Origin: Bacteroidales bacterium
GTDB lineage: Bacteria; Bacteroidota; Bacteroidia; Bacteroidales; WCHB1-69
NCBI GenBank assembly: GCA_017964255.1
Contig: JAGCSI010000151.1
Span: 1-44,341, forward strand
DNA: 44,341 nt
Reading direction: 5' to 3'
In this document: in pieces, positions 8,851 through 16,975 of the stretch
Layout of the letters: each line of letters begins with the position of its first letter
Numbering within the stretch: position 1 is the first letter of the stretch
Notes under the pieces: model-generated
The model's input: only the letters and a program-made list of their open reading frames with translations
Databases searched by the model: none
What the model was told of the DNA's origin: nothing
Program-made: the position numbers and the translations under genes

Positions 8851-9861
8851 GTGTCACAACTTATTGAACAAATCTTGCAACACAAAAGTGTTTCGTTTGT
8901 CGGCATGGAGAAGAACACCGGCAAGACGGAATGCCTCAATTATGTGCTGAAAGAGCTGTATCAGACGGACAAAAAAATCGCCATCACCTCCATCGGTATC
9001 GACGGCGAGAGTGTGGACCAGGTGACCGAAACACCCAAGCCTGAGATTGAACTGGCCAAAGGCACCATTTTCATCACTTCGGAAAAGCACTACAAGGAGA
9101 AGCGCCCCACCTCTGACATCTTGGACGTTTCCAATTTCGGCACATCGCTCGGGCGCTTGATTACCGCCAAAGCACTGCAGCGGGGAAAAGCCATCATTTC
9201 TGGCCCCAGTTCCACAGGAAGAATCAAGCAAGTGCTGTCAGAAATGCCCAAATACGGTGTGGACATCACCTTGGTGGACGGTGCCCTTTCCCGCAAAAGT
9301 TTTGGTGCCCCCACCATTACTGAGAGCCTCATCTTAAGCACAGGAGCCGCTTTGTCGCCCCATCTGCCAGAACTGATTCGCAAGACGCAATTTGTGTGTC
9401 GCCTTATCCACTTGCCTGCTTTCTCGGAAAATGCCACAGACACACTCGCTGACGTCAATTCCGGCCTATGGGCACAAGATAGCGATGGACAGTGGCACGA
9501 TTTGGAGATTCCCTCTACCCTGCTGTTGGACAAATACAAAGACCGTTTGTTCAAGTACGGCAATACCTTTTACATCGGCGGCATCGTCACCGACAAGATA
9601 TTCGACTACTTGAGGATGCAGCCGAATATCAGCAAGACCATTGTCATTGTGAAAGATTTTACCAAAATCTTCGCTGTTCCCAAATCAGTCAACGCCTTTC
9701 TGAAGAAAGGTGGGCAATTGTTTGTGCTGTATGCGGCAAAATTGCTGGCGGTGTGTGTCAATCCCACCTCTCCTACAGGCTATAACATTAACTCCGCCCT
9801 GCTTCGTGAAAAAATGTCAGAGGCGTTGCAGTTGCCAGTGTATGATGTAAAATATTTGTAG
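8851..9861 (+). CDS. P-loop NTPase of uncertain role, possibly KamB-like
   Basis: This 336-residue soluble protein has a Walker A motif GMEKNTGKT at residues 18-26. Further conserved-looking blocks are DGALSRKSFGAPTITESLILSTGAA in the middle (about 147-171) and a Gly-rich C-terminal half. The early P-loop supports the GTG start at 8851. The overall pattern resembles KamB, a proposed reactivation subunit of lysine 5,6-aminomutase, but I recall this only loosely and no kam genes are in view. It is the last gene of the gldFG operon (six-base gap). Its TAG stop lies inside a perfect 28-base palindrome. It is clearly a nucleotide-binding protein; the specific role is low confidence. Confidence 0.6.
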   Translation: MSQLIEQILQHKSVSFVGMEKNTGKTECLNYVLKELYQTDKKIAITSIGIDGESVDQVTETPKPEIELAKGTIFITSEKHYKEKRPTSDILDVSNFGTSLGRLITAKALQRGKAIISGPSSTGRIKQVLSEMPKYGVDITLVDGALSRKSFGAPTITESLILSTGAALSPHLPELIRKTQFVCRLIHLPAFSENATDTLADVNSGLWAQDSDGQWHDLEIPSTLLLDKYKDRLFKYGNTFYIGGIVTDKIFDYLRMQPNISKTIVIVKDFTKIFAVPKSVNAFLKKGGQLFVLYAAKLLAVCVNPTSPTGYNINSALLREKMSEALQLPVYDVKYL

Positions 9862-9885
9862 AGACGTTTCCTGAAACGTCTCTAC
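9858..9885 (+). repeat. Dispersed palindrome, family D (GTAGAGACGTTTC arms)
   Basis: Two perfect 13-base arms, GTAGAGACGTTTC and GAAACGTCTCTAC, are separated by CT. The TAG stop of the P-loop gene (9859-9861) is part of the left arm. Nearly identical copies lie at 15544-15571 and 20686-20713. No T-run follows, so it is not a classical intrinsic terminator, though an RNA hairpin here could protect the end of the message. Confidence 0.9.
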
Positions 9886-9893
9886 AGGTCTTC

Positions 9894-9952
9894 GGAATCA
9901 AATTACAGAAAAGACACAATGCATTGCCTCTCTATAGGAATCAAGTTACAGG
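9894..9952 (+). repeat. Family E palindrome flanked by a 15-base direct repeat
   Basis: An imperfect palindrome centred on CAATGCATTG (about 9912-9934) is the eroded form of AGACGCAATG/CATTGCGTCT seen at 20622-20649. It is flanked by GGAATCAAATTACAG (9894-9908) and GGAATCAAGTTACAG (9938-9952). The flanking direct repeat could be a footprint of insertion or slippage. A short GGGGACAG tandem (9951-9965) follows. Confidence 0.7.
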
Positions 9953-9980
9953 GGACAGGGGACAGTTTTCGAGGGAATAT

Positions 9981-10009
9981 AATTGTCAACTATCAATTGT
10001 CAACTATCA
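9981..10009 (+). repeat. Heptamer array (CAATTGT/CAACTAT) at the 3' end of the SufT-like gene
   Basis: Four 7-base units alternate CAATTGT and CAACTAT and run into the stop codon of the minus-strand gene (TGA, 10007-10009). Read in that gene's sense the units are TTGATAG and TTGACAA. The same family and orientation follow the genes ending at 19804, 32128 and 37502. Confidence 0.85.
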
Positions 10010-10312
10010 AAAATCCAGCCCCATTTCAACCTTGGCGGCATCGCTCATCATCTCGAAATCCCAAGGCGGCTCGAAAGTCAGACGCAAGGAAACGCCTTTC
10101 ACCCCTTCAATCTCCGACACCTTTTTCTTCACCTCCACGGGCAAAGACTCCGCTACGGGGCAGTTGGGAGCGGTGAGGGTCATCAGGATATTGACAATAT
10201 CATCTTCTTGGATTTCAATATTATAAATAAAACCCAAATCCCAGATATTCACTGGAATTTCCGGGTCATAAATAGTGGACAGTACTTCAATGATTTGTTC
10301 TCTCGTCGGCAT
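10007..10312 (-). CDS. MIP18/DUF59-family metal-sulfur cluster assembly factor (SufT-like)
   Basis: This 101-residue single-domain protein of the MIP18/PaaD family has YDPEIPVNIWDLGFIYNIEI near the N-terminus. It also has MTLTAPNCPVAESLP around the conserved Cys (about residue 50), and the closing FEPPWDFEMMSDAA-type segment. Relatives (SufT, the PaaD domain, eukaryotic CIAO2) help load iron-sulfur clusters onto target proteins, and the conserved Cys is functionally important in that family. It is monocistronic here, with its own promoter at 10332 and a leader of about 15-20 bases. An Fe-S helper fits a genome that also encodes HydG, but no suf genes are adjacent. Confidence 0.88.
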   Translation of the reverse strand: MPTREQIIEVLSTIYDPEIPVNIWDLGFIYNIEIQEDDIVNILMTLTAPNCPVAESLPVEVKKKVSEIEGVKGVSLRLTFEPPWDFEMMSDAAKVEMGLDF

Positions 10313-10331
10313 AACGTCTCAAAATAAAATG

Positions 10332-10339
10332 CAAAGATA
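10332..10339 (-). promoter_or_regulatory. -7 promoter element of the SufT-like gene
   Basis: The minus strand reads TATCTTTG, matching TAnnTTTG, 20 bases upstream of the ATG at 10312. Confidence 0.75.
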
Positions 10340-10350
10340 GTAAAATTTTT

Positions 10351-10420
10351 AATGTGCTAATATGACAATGTGCTAATGTGCCAATGAATTAGCAAATTAG
10401 TTAATTAGTAAATTAGCAAA
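10351..10420 (+). repeat. AT-rich octamer arrays between divergent genes
   Basis: The first part (10351-10385) has degenerate AATGTGCT/AATGTGCC units. The second (10387-10420) has the alternating AATTAGCA/AATTAGTT octamers also present at 6281, 16790 and 39133. The array lies between two divergent promoters (10332 and 10477). Confidence 0.8.
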
Positions 10421-10476
10421 TGGATTTTTAAAGTGCTAATTAGCTCCTGTACTAATGAGACAATTGAAATTTTCTG

Positions 10477-10484
10477 TATTTTTG
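10477..10484 (+). promoter_or_regulatory. -7 promoter element of the peptide-binding lipoprotein and holB operon
   Basis: TATTTTTG matches TAnnTTTG and lies 24 bases upstream of ATG 10508. Confidence 0.75.
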
Positions 10485-10507
10485 CTTTTTCATATTAAGA
10501 CAAAAAA

Positions 10508-12142
10508 ATGAAGAAAATCATTTTATTCCTAACTGCTATTATACTGCTGACTGTCAGCTGTCGGCAGGGATATGACAATAGCGACAAGATGATTTTCCGC
10601 TATAACGAATCATCGGGCATCAACAGCCTCGACCCAGCGTTTTCATCAGGGCAATCGGTTATTTGGCCCTGCAACTTGCTGTACAACGGCCTTGTTGACT
10701 TAGACGAACAAATGCGCATTGTGCCCAGCATTGCCAAATCATGGACCATCTCGCCCGACGGCACCGTTTACACCTTCACCTTGCGCGATGATGTGTATTT
10801 TCATCAAACAGACTTTTTCCCGCAAAAACGCAAAGTCACTGCCGAAGACTTTGTCTATAGCCTCGGCCGCATCATCGATGGCAGCGTGGCCTCACCAGGA
10901 GCCTGGATCTTCCAAAAAGTGAAACGAGACAGCGAAGGCAAGCCAGCCTTCAAAGCTCTCAACGACAGCACTTTCCAAATTACACTTTCTGAAGATTTTC
11001 CGCCGTTTTTGGGTATTCTGGCTATGAAATACTGCTCGGTGGTGCCCCGAGAGGTGGTGGAGCAATACGGCAAAGATTTCCGCACCCATCCCGTTGGCAC
11101 CGGCCCGTTTAAGTTCCAAATTTGGGAAGAAGGGGTAAAGCTGGTGCTGCGCAAGAATCCCGATTATTTCGAAACCGACGAAGATGGCAACCGCCTACCC
11201 TACCTGGATGCCGTCGCCATCACGTTTATCGTGGACAAGCAGTCGGTTTTCATGGAATTCATGAAGGGTTCTCTGGATTTCATGTCGGGCATTGACGCCT
11301 GCTATAAGGACGCTTTGTTGACCAAGACCGGGGAGCTGAATCCAGACTATGCCGACCGTGTCAAACTATTGACAGGACCTTACCTCAACACCGAATACTT
11401 GGGTTTCATGCTGAAAGATGACGGCAAAAACAACCCCTTGCTAAAAAAAGAGGTGCGTCAAGCCATCAACTATGGTTTTGACCGAGAGAAGATGATGCGC
11501 TACCTGCGCAACAACACCGGTTACCCTGGCACCAGCGGTTTTGTGCCAATGGGTTTGTCCTCTTTCGACACCGCCAAGGTGAAAGGCTACAACTACAATC
11601 CCGCCAAAGCATTGGAACTGTTAGCCAAAGCCGGCTATCCCAAAGGCAAAGGTCTACCGCCCATTCCGCTTTCCGTATCTGCCAACTATCTCGATATCAG
11701 CCAATACATCCAGCACGAACTGGAGCAAATCGGCATTCCCGTCACGTTGGATGTGCAGCAGGCTGCCCAACAGCGGCAGATGATGCGCAACTACCAGCTG
11801 CCCTTCTTCCGTGGTTCCTGGATCTGCGATTACCCTGACCCCGAAAATTACCTCTCTCTGTTCTACTCCAAAAACCTCCAGCCTAATGGCTCCAACTACA
11901 CACACTACGTCAACCCAAAATATGACAAACTCTTCGAGAAATCGCAACGCTGCCTCAACGACTCTATTCGCAACATCTACTACACACAACTCGATGCCAT
12001 GCTGATGGAAGATGCCCCTGTGGTGGTGCTGTACTACGACAAGGTGTTGCGCTTTGTCGGCATCAATGTGGAAGGTATGGATACCAACCCGATAAACATG
12101 TTGGACCTGCGAAGAGTCAAAATAAAACTGAAAACTGAATAA
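10508..12142 (+). CDS. Family 5 (peptide/nickel-type) ABC transporter substrate-binding lipoprotein
   Basis: This 544-residue lipoprotein has a lipobox LTVSC, with the modified Cys at about residue 18. The mature part has the family 5 solute-binding fold: NSLDPAFSSGQ near the start, LVDLDEQMRIVPSIAKSW, TYTFTLRDDVYFH, HPVGTGPFKF and VRQAINYGFDREKMMRYL. OppA/DppA-type proteins bind oligopeptides for an ABC importer in the periplasm. No permease or ATPase genes adjoin, so it either serves a distant transporter or acts alone. Only one base separates its stop from the holB start. The substrate cannot be read from sequence. Confidence 0.9.
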   Translation: MKKIILFLTAIILLTVSCRQGYDNSDKMIFRYNESSGINSLDPAFSSGQSVIWPCNLLYNGLVDLDEQMRIVPSIAKSWTISPDGTVYTFTLRDDVYFHQTDFFPQKRKVTAEDFVYSLGRIIDGSVASPGAWIFQKVKRDSEGKPAFKALNDSTFQITLSEDFPPFLGILAMKYCSVVPREVVEQYGKDFRTHPVGTGPFKFQIWEEGVKLVLRKNPDYFETDEDGNRLPYLDAVAITFIVDKQSVFMEFMKGSLDFMSGIDACYKDALLTKTGELNPDYADRVKLLTGPYLNTEYLGFMLKDDGKNNPLLKKEVRQAINYGFDREKMMRYLRNNTGYPGTSGFVPMGLSSFDTAKVKGYNYNPAKALELLAKAGYPKGKGLPPIPLSVSANYLDISQYIQHELEQIGIPVTLDVQQAAQQRQMMRNYQLPFFRGSWICDYPDPENYLSLFYSKNLQPNGSNYTHYVNPKYDKLFEKSQRCLNDSIRNIYYTQLDAMLMEDAPVVVLYYDKVLRFVGINVEGMDTNPINMLDLRRVKIKLKTE

Positions 12143-12143
12143 C

Positions 12144-13310
12144 ATGCTATTCAAAGATGTCCTTGTAGATGAGTCCCTAAAGAAGCGCCTCATCGGTTTA
12201 GTGAAAGAAAATCGTATCAGCCATGCGCAGCTATTTTTGGCACAGGCAGGCTCACACTCCTTTGCCTTGGCTATGGCTTATGCCCAGTACATCTGCTGCG
12301 AGCATCCTGGCGAGGATGACTCCTGCGGCACCTGCCCCTCCTGCGCCAAGTTTGCCAAGCTGTCGCACCCTGACGTACACATCATCTTCCCGAACTGCAC
12401 CACCAATGAGGTGAAAAAGGACCCTGACTTCACCCAATTCGCCGCCAAATTCCGTCAGTTTGTCTTCGACCACAACTACCACATCGACATCAACGACTGG
12501 CTAATGGAGCTGGGCGGTGAGAACAAACAGGCTTTCATCAACACCCGCGACTGCGCTTTTATCGTCAATCAGAATAGCATTAAGTCTTACGAAGGAGGTT
12601 ACAAAATATATATATTGTGGTCGGCCGACCGCCTATACCGCGACGCCGCACCCAAACTGCTGAAAACGCTGGAAGAGCCGGAAAACAAGACACTCTTCAT
12701 CCTCATCACCGAGAACACCGAGAAGATGTTGTCCACCATCCTGTCGCGTACCCAGCTGGTCAAGATTCCCAAACTGAAGACCGAAGTCATTCAGCAACAG
12801 CTGATGAAAGAATATGGCATTGACGAAGTGCAGGCTGCCGATATCGCCACCCTGGCCGACGGCAACTACAACCGCGCCATGGAGCTGATGAATGACGACA
12901 GTGACTACAAGGAAACGCTGGCCCAAGTTCAAATGGTATTGGGCAGTATGACCGCCCTGGCCCAACCTATGCCCAACAAGACCGAAGTCAACTTTTTGGA
13001 AGTGCGCGACTGCTTTGACAGTGTCATTGCCCGTGGACGCGAATACCAAAAGAACTTCCTTTCCGCTTTTATCCATGTTCTGCGTGCCATGCTGATGAGA
13101 AACAGCCATCAAGAAGCCGTCAGCAAAGCCAGCAGCATGGAAAAAGACATCGTTGACCGCTATTCCAGGGTCTTTTCACTGAAAAATGTTTCCCAGATTT
13201 TTGATGAATGCAACCGCACGATGTATCATATTGAGCGTAACGGCAACTCATCGCTGGTGTTTACTGACTGGTATCTGAAGGTGGCAGAGTTGATTGCTCC
13301 TCGCCCTTAA
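12144..13310 (+). CDS. holB: DNA polymerase III delta' subunit-like clamp-loader protein
   Basis: This 388-residue AAA+ protein of the clamp-loader family begins FKDVLVDESLKKRL and NRISHAQLF. The Walker A position is degenerate (AQAGSHSFALAMA), as expected for a delta' subunit that does not hydrolyse ATP. A zinc-type cluster CGTCPSC follows (about residues 58-64, with Cys49/50 upstream). KTLEEPENKTLFILITEN and the sensor-like ILSRTQLVKIPKL match delta', although the usual SRC is SRT. Its last 50 bases overlap tail-to-tail with the OstA-like gene on the other strand. It shares the promoter at 10477 with the upstream lipoprotein gene. Confidence 0.85.
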   Translation: MLFKDVLVDESLKKRLIGLVKENRISHAQLFLAQAGSHSFALAMAYAQYICCEHPGEDDSCGTCPSCAKFAKLSHPDVHIIFPNCTTNEVKKDPDFTQFAAKFRQFVFDHNYHIDINDWLMELGGENKQAFINTRDCAFIVNQNSIKSYEGGYKIYILWSADRLYRDAAPKLLKTLEEPENKTLFILITENTEKMLSTILSRTQLVKIPKLKTEVIQQQLMKEYGIDEVQAADIATLADGNYNRAMELMNDDSDYKETLAQVQMVLGSMTALAQPMPNKTEVNFLEVRDCFDSVIARGREYQKNFLSAFIHVLRAMLMRNSHQEAVSKASSMEKDIVDRYSRVFSLKNVSQIFDECNRTMYHIERNGNSSLVFTDWYLKVAELIAPRP

Positions 13311-14847
13311 CCCTCGGTATCGGCCTGATATACAAGTCCTCCACCGTCTCTGGACGGTAAAAATCCAACCAGCGAAAATCCTTCAGTCGCCGGTCTTTGT
13401 CCGTCAGATCTTTATCTGGATAGATTTTCCCGTCTGGGTCATTGTAGAATACAATGCCATCTATCTCATTGTCTGTCAGAATAATCTTCATCTCACTGGT
13501 GGCCGACACATTCACACCCATCAGGGCAGTATCCTCATCGGTGATAAAATACACACATTCCGCATTATTGAACACATATACTGTCTTCAGCTGCTTGTTC
13601 TCTATATGCCCTTCTATCGTCATCCCTTTAATCTGGTTAAACTCCTGACCCTCAAATACAGAAGAGACAATGTAGCTGGATTTCTTCAACGTAACAATCA
13701 CATTGACAGAATCTTTCAGATAAAAAGTAATGGTATCCGCACTCAACTGGTTCTCACCCGACCACATCACGGGATTATAATACATCGTAATCAGTGAATC
13801 TTTGACATTGTAAGACAACGAATCGCATGCTCCCTGCATGTCTTTACGGTAGAATTTCACCTTGTTGAATGCGAAAATTCTCTGCGGTTCTTGCAGTGTA
13901 TCAAACAAAATTCTCAAGGTATCGGAATGCAAAAACAATGAGTCTTTGCTTTCATCAATCAAAATCAGCTGATTACTGTCCGTGGCGGTCGAATAGCCTC
14001 CTAACTCATGATGTTCCACATAATTACCCTTCAGTACATAACCTTTCACTGTATCGGAAATCACCACATTGTTCCATCCGATGCCATAACGCTGGTTTTT
14101 GTCATAATACACACTGTCTGCCCTTAAATGCTGCGACTCGTTGATCAATTCCACATCATCCACCAGAGTGGCCAAATCGGTCTTGGTCTCATACCAGCCA
14201 GAGGAAGTATAGATAGTGTTTTCATCAGACACCATGTGTGTACGCGAGATAAAATAGACCGTTTCCGTAGTCGCATTATACAATAACGAATCACAATCCA
14301 TCGTATAAGAAGCGCTTTTCAGCAGCACATCTTGCGTCAACAACACCTCATCACTTTTAGTATAATAATGCCCTTGGATACTGCTCAAGGTATCCTCCAC
14401 ATTAATCATCGTGCCTCCGGTCAAATAATAGCCCACATCACTGCGCAAATCATACGTCATACTATCAGAATACAAATGAGCAGTGCCATGCACCATTTCA
14501 ACATTCCGTGCAATAGAGGCGGTTCTTTCATTACCATCATAATAGGCCTTCCTGCCATATAGCTGCACAGAGTCATTCACATTAATGCGAACCGGCTTTC
14601 CAAAGGCAATCAAAAAATTATCCTCCTCATAATAATAGGCGCTGTCACAATAGCCGATGGTATTTTCATGCCGGAAAACCACATGTCCCAACAAACGCTG
14701 GGCACCTGGCAACCAATTCTCATCATATTCCAGCAAGTCGGCACGGGTATTGATTTTCTTGTTAGACTGCGCATAGCTCTTCCCCCAGACCATCAACAAG
14801 CCCACCATCAACAAAACAAGAAACCAACGAAAACTCTTACTACTCAT
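13261..14847 (-). CDS. OstA/LptA-like organic solvent tolerance protein
   Basis: This 528-residue protein has an N-terminal signal sequence (residues 1-26, ending KSYAQ). The rest is repetitive beta-rich sequence of the OstA/LptA jellyroll type: LLEYDENWLPGAQRLLGHVVF, YCDSAYYYEEDNFLIAFG, VHGTAHLYSDSMTYDL and more. LptA-like proteins carry lipopolysaccharide across the periplasm; this long Bacteroidetes form is assigned by fold only. It is the last gene of the DUF819-MORN-OstA minus-strand run. Its ATG overlaps the stop of the MORN gene by eight bases, suggesting translational coupling, and its 3' end overlaps holB by 50 bases. Confidence 0.82.
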   Translation of the reverse strand: MSSKSFRWFLVLLMVGLLMVWGKSYAQSNKKINTRADLLEYDENWLPGAQRLLGHVVFRHENTIGYCDSAYYYEEDNFLIAFGKPVRINVNDSVQLYGRKAYYDGNERTASIARNVEMVHGTAHLYSDSMTYDLRSDVGYYLTGGTMINVEDTLSSIQGHYYTKSDEVLLTQDVLLKSASYTMDCDSLLYNATTETVYFISRTHMVSDENTIYTSSGWYETKTDLATLVDDVELINESQHLRADSVYYDKNQRYGIGWNNVVISDTVKGYVLKGNYVEHHELGGYSTATDSNQLILIDESKDSLFLHSDTLRILFDTLQEPQRIFAFNKVKFYRKDMQGACDSLSYNVKDSLITMYYNPVMWSGENQLSADTITFYLKDSVNVIVTLKKSSYIVSSVFEGQEFNQIKGMTIEGHIENKQLKTVYVFNNAECVYFITDEDTALMGVNVSATSEMKIILTDNEIDGIVFYNDPDGKIYPDKDLTDKDRRLKDFRWLDFYRPETVEDLYIRPIPRVKGEEQSTLPPSDTSQ

Positions 14848-15511
14848 TACTTACGTTTTCTCCATTAACACTGACAATTCTGCCCTGATCATAAAGCGTA
14901 ATCTTAACCGTATCACCCTCGGCATTCAGTTCTATATCCTCTCCCTGCTTCTGATTATTCTGATAATGAACAACCCTGACAAGATTTCCATTGAGATTAT
15001 AGCCCATCTGAGTCCCATTGCCTTTATCAAAATGGCCTTCACCAATCAAAACGCCACGGTCATCATAATAGCTCCAATCCCCGTCAAAAAGGTCCTCATA
15101 AAAGCTCCCCTGCTCAACAATCTCACCATTAGGATAATACAAAGTATAAAGCCCATGTTTCTTGCCATGAAGATAATGTGTTACAGAAGTTTTGAAACCT
15201 TTGATATCAAAAGTTTCTTCCGTACCCTCCAGCAAATCATCCTGATAGGTGCAGCGGGTATCCAATTTGCCATTGATAAAGTACTTTACAAACTGACCGT
15301 GTTTCTTGCCATTTTTCATTTCCACCTCAATTTTCAGAGGATGAGGAAGATTGATGAAATAGTACTTGCACAAGCCATTTTCCTTACCGAAACGATAAGG
15401 TATCGAGGACTTTACACTTCCGTCTTCGAAATATTCCACTTTGGTCCTGGTGCACGATGACACCGTAAGAATTGCCAACGCCAACAAAGCTATTATTTTG
15501 ATCTTCTTCAT
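14840..15511 (-). CDS. MORN-repeat (YwqK-like) lipoprotein
   Basis: This 223-residue lipoprotein has a lipobox LTVSSC (Cys about residue 20). It then has MORN-type strands: YFEDGSVKSSIPYRFGKENG, KNGKKHGQFVKYFINGKLD, LHGKKHGLYTLYYPNGEIVE, FDGDWSYYDDRGVLIGEGH. Such proteins are often annotated as antitoxin-like YwqK, but no toxin is adjacent. The open frame extends upstream to 15772, but that stretch runs through the family D palindrome and the DUF819 gene in another frame. ATG 15511, with a proper lipoprotein signal, is the start. It overlaps the OstA-like start by eight bases. Confidence 0.82.
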   Translation of the reverse strand: MKKIKIIALLALAILTVSSCTRTKVEYFEDGSVKSSIPYRFGKENGLCKYYFINLPHPLKIEVEMKNGKKHGQFVKYFINGKLDTRCTYQDDLLEGTEETFDIKGFKTSVTHYLHGKKHGLYTLYYPNGEIVEQGSFYEDLFDGDWSYYDDRGVLIGEGHFDKGNGTQMGYNLNGNLVRVVHYQNNQKQGEDIELNAEGDTVKITLYDQGRIVSVNGENVSNE

Positions 15512-15543
15512 GTTAGTATTAGTTTTAATTAAGACTAAGAGAA

Positions 15544-15571
15544 GTAGAGACATTTCATGAAACGTCTCTAC
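15544..15571 (-). repeat. Dispersed palindrome, family D
   Basis: The arms GTAGAGACATTTC and GAAACGTCTCTAC flank a two-base loop, with one A:C mismatch compared with the perfect copies at 9858 and 20686. Its edge coincides with the last base of the DUF819 stop codon (TAG, 15571-15573), so here too the palindrome touches a gene end. It lies between the DUF819 and MORN genes in the same operon. Confidence 0.9.
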
Positions 15572-16746
15572 TATATGACGGTAAATAACAACGACAACAT
15601 CAAACCCAGATAAGTGCCCACAGCATAGCCCACCAAGCCTATCACAATACCGCTGATCAGGACCTTGCGGTTGCCCATAGCGCCTACAACAGGCGGAATG
15701 AAAGGAGGGGAACACAGCAAGCCGACCTGACCTACCACAAACAGATCGCCTTCCACCTTGAATATACGGCACAATATCAAGTGTATCACCAAAGCCACCA
15801 ACATGATGAAAGCAATGAAACCCATCACTGCCAAGGCCGAGGAATCGATGCTGTAAATGTCGAACTGGGCGGCCACCACTACGCTGAAAATCAGAATAAA
15901 AAACATACCCAGTTCGAAAGTCTTGGGAAGATTACGTATCCACGGAACAAAAGAGGCTGCAATTGCCAATGTGGTGATAGTGAGAATGATAATCAACTCA
16001 TTCAGTTTTCCGGTAATCAATAAGGAAAATCCCGCACCTATGGCCAACATAGCCACCGACAAAAGCAAACCTAAAAGCATCTTGCCGAAAACTCCCTTGG
16101 AAAACATACCGCTGTACTCCTCAAAACTGTCATCTTTCACATCAACCATCTCTGTTTCAACAGTCTGTGTTTTGTCACTAAACGGCAACAATTTGCGGAA
16201 CAACTTATATCCTCCGCCCACAAAAAACATAATCAGCGGGAAGGTTACCACCATCTCAAAAGTATAAGCGATCACAATAATGGACTCATCGACATGCAAG
16301 GCGGAACCCAAGGCGAAAAAGTTCATAGTACCACCCGTATAGATGCCCGTCATCATGGCCGCCACATTTCCCAAATCCCTGATTCCCGCATTATGGAAAG
16401 CGAAATAACCCAAAATCACAGATGTGACGATGGCAAACAAGCCGGCAAACAGCACAATAAAGGTTTTCGGCAGTGATTTGGTCCATAATTTGAAATCCGA
16501 GTTGAACAGCATCAGCGGAATTGCCAAGGGAACAGTAATATTCATCAGCGTTTTGCTGATGCTTCCCATCTGGACGGCACCTTCGGCATCTCCCGTCGGA
16601 ATCAGTCCCGCCAAAGCCATGATAATACCCACAGCGTATGCCATAATCACCGTTCCCACCTTCTTCACCCAGTCGAAACGATTATACAAAAGGATGATAA
16701 TCACCGGACCAAGAAGATAGACCAAAGTTATCAATATCACATTCAT
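15571..16746 (-). CDS. DUF819-family integral membrane protein
   Basis: This 391-residue protein has about ten to eleven hydrophobic segments, starting MNVILITLVYLLGPVIIILL. Family-like features are IPTGDAEG, NITVPLAIPLMLF, GNVAAMMTGIYTGGTMNF and the C-terminal GQVGLLCSPPFIPPVVGAMG. The two halves, each with a Gly-rich transmembrane stretch, suggest an inverted-repeat transporter fold, but the function of DUF819 (YjcL) proteins is not known. ATG 16746 is chosen because the promoter element lies at 16771-16778; the longer frame from 16791 would start upstream of transcription. Confidence 0.85.
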   Translation of the reverse strand: MNVILITLVYLLGPVIIILLYNRFDWVKKVGTVIMAYAVGIIMALAGLIPTGDAEGAVQMGSISKTLMNITVPLAIPLMLFNSDFKLWTKSLPKTFIVLFAGLFAIVTSVILGYFAFHNAGIRDLGNVAAMMTGIYTGGTMNFFALGSALHVDESIIVIAYTFEMVVTFPLIMFFVGGGYKLFRKLLPFSDKTQTVETEMVDVKDDSFEEYSGMFSKGVFGKMLLGLLLSVAMLAIGAGFSLLITGKLNELIIILTITTLAIAASFVPWIRNLPKTFELGMFFILIFSVVVAAQFDIYSIDSSALAVMGFIAFIMLVALVIHLILCRIFKVEGDLFVVGQVGLLCSPPFIPPVVGAMGNRKVLISGIVIGLVGYAVGTYLGLMLSLLFTVI

Positions 16747-16770
16747 CCTACAATATTTTAAATTAACCTG

Positions 16771-16778
16771 CAAAGATA
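16771..16778 (-). promoter_or_regulatory. -7 promoter element of the DUF819-MORN-OstA operon
   Basis: The minus strand reads TATCTTTG, 24 bases upstream of ATG 16746. It excludes the upstream start at 16791. Confidence 0.75.
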
Positions 16779-16789
16779 CACATTTTTTC

Positions 16790-16867
16790 AATTAGCAAAT
16801 TAGTTAATTAGCAAATTAGTTAAAAGCGGAGAGCTGGATTTCGTCTTAACGAATGCACGCAGTGCAT
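16790..16867 (+). repeat. AT-rich octamer array and ATGCAC palindrome in the divergent gap
   Basis: Four alternating AATTAGCA/AATTAGTT units occupy about 16790-16822. A perfect 6-base-arm palindrome ATGCAC-GCA-GTGCAT follows at 16853-16867, flanked by repeated TCTTAACG. The rest of the gap up to 16949 is A/C-rich low-complexity sequence with AATTAAACGATTAAACAAATAAAC-like units (period about 8). The gap separates the divergent DUF819 and murD promoters. Confidence 0.75.
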
Positions 16868-16949
16868 GTCTTAACGTCTTGACACCTTAACGAATAAACA
16901 ATTAAACGATTAAACAAATAAACATTTCAACATATTCAACAATATTTAG

Positions 16950-16957
16950 TATTTTTG
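16950..16957 (+). promoter_or_regulatory. -7 promoter element of the murD operon
   Basis: TATTTTTG, 18 bases upstream of ATG 16976. The TTG at 16955 lies inside it and cannot be the start. Confidence 0.75.
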
Positions 16958-16975
16958 CACTTTATATCTTATAGT

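Noticed and set aside
9858..9885. Family D palindrome as an intrinsic terminator
   Set aside because: The stem is strong but no T-run follows on either strand, and a near-identical copy lies inside an operon (15544) and another upstream of a promoter (20686).
15512..15772. N-terminal extension of the MORN lipoprotein
   Set aside because: It reads through the family D palindrome and the DUF819 gene in another frame; the lipoprotein signal starts at 15511.
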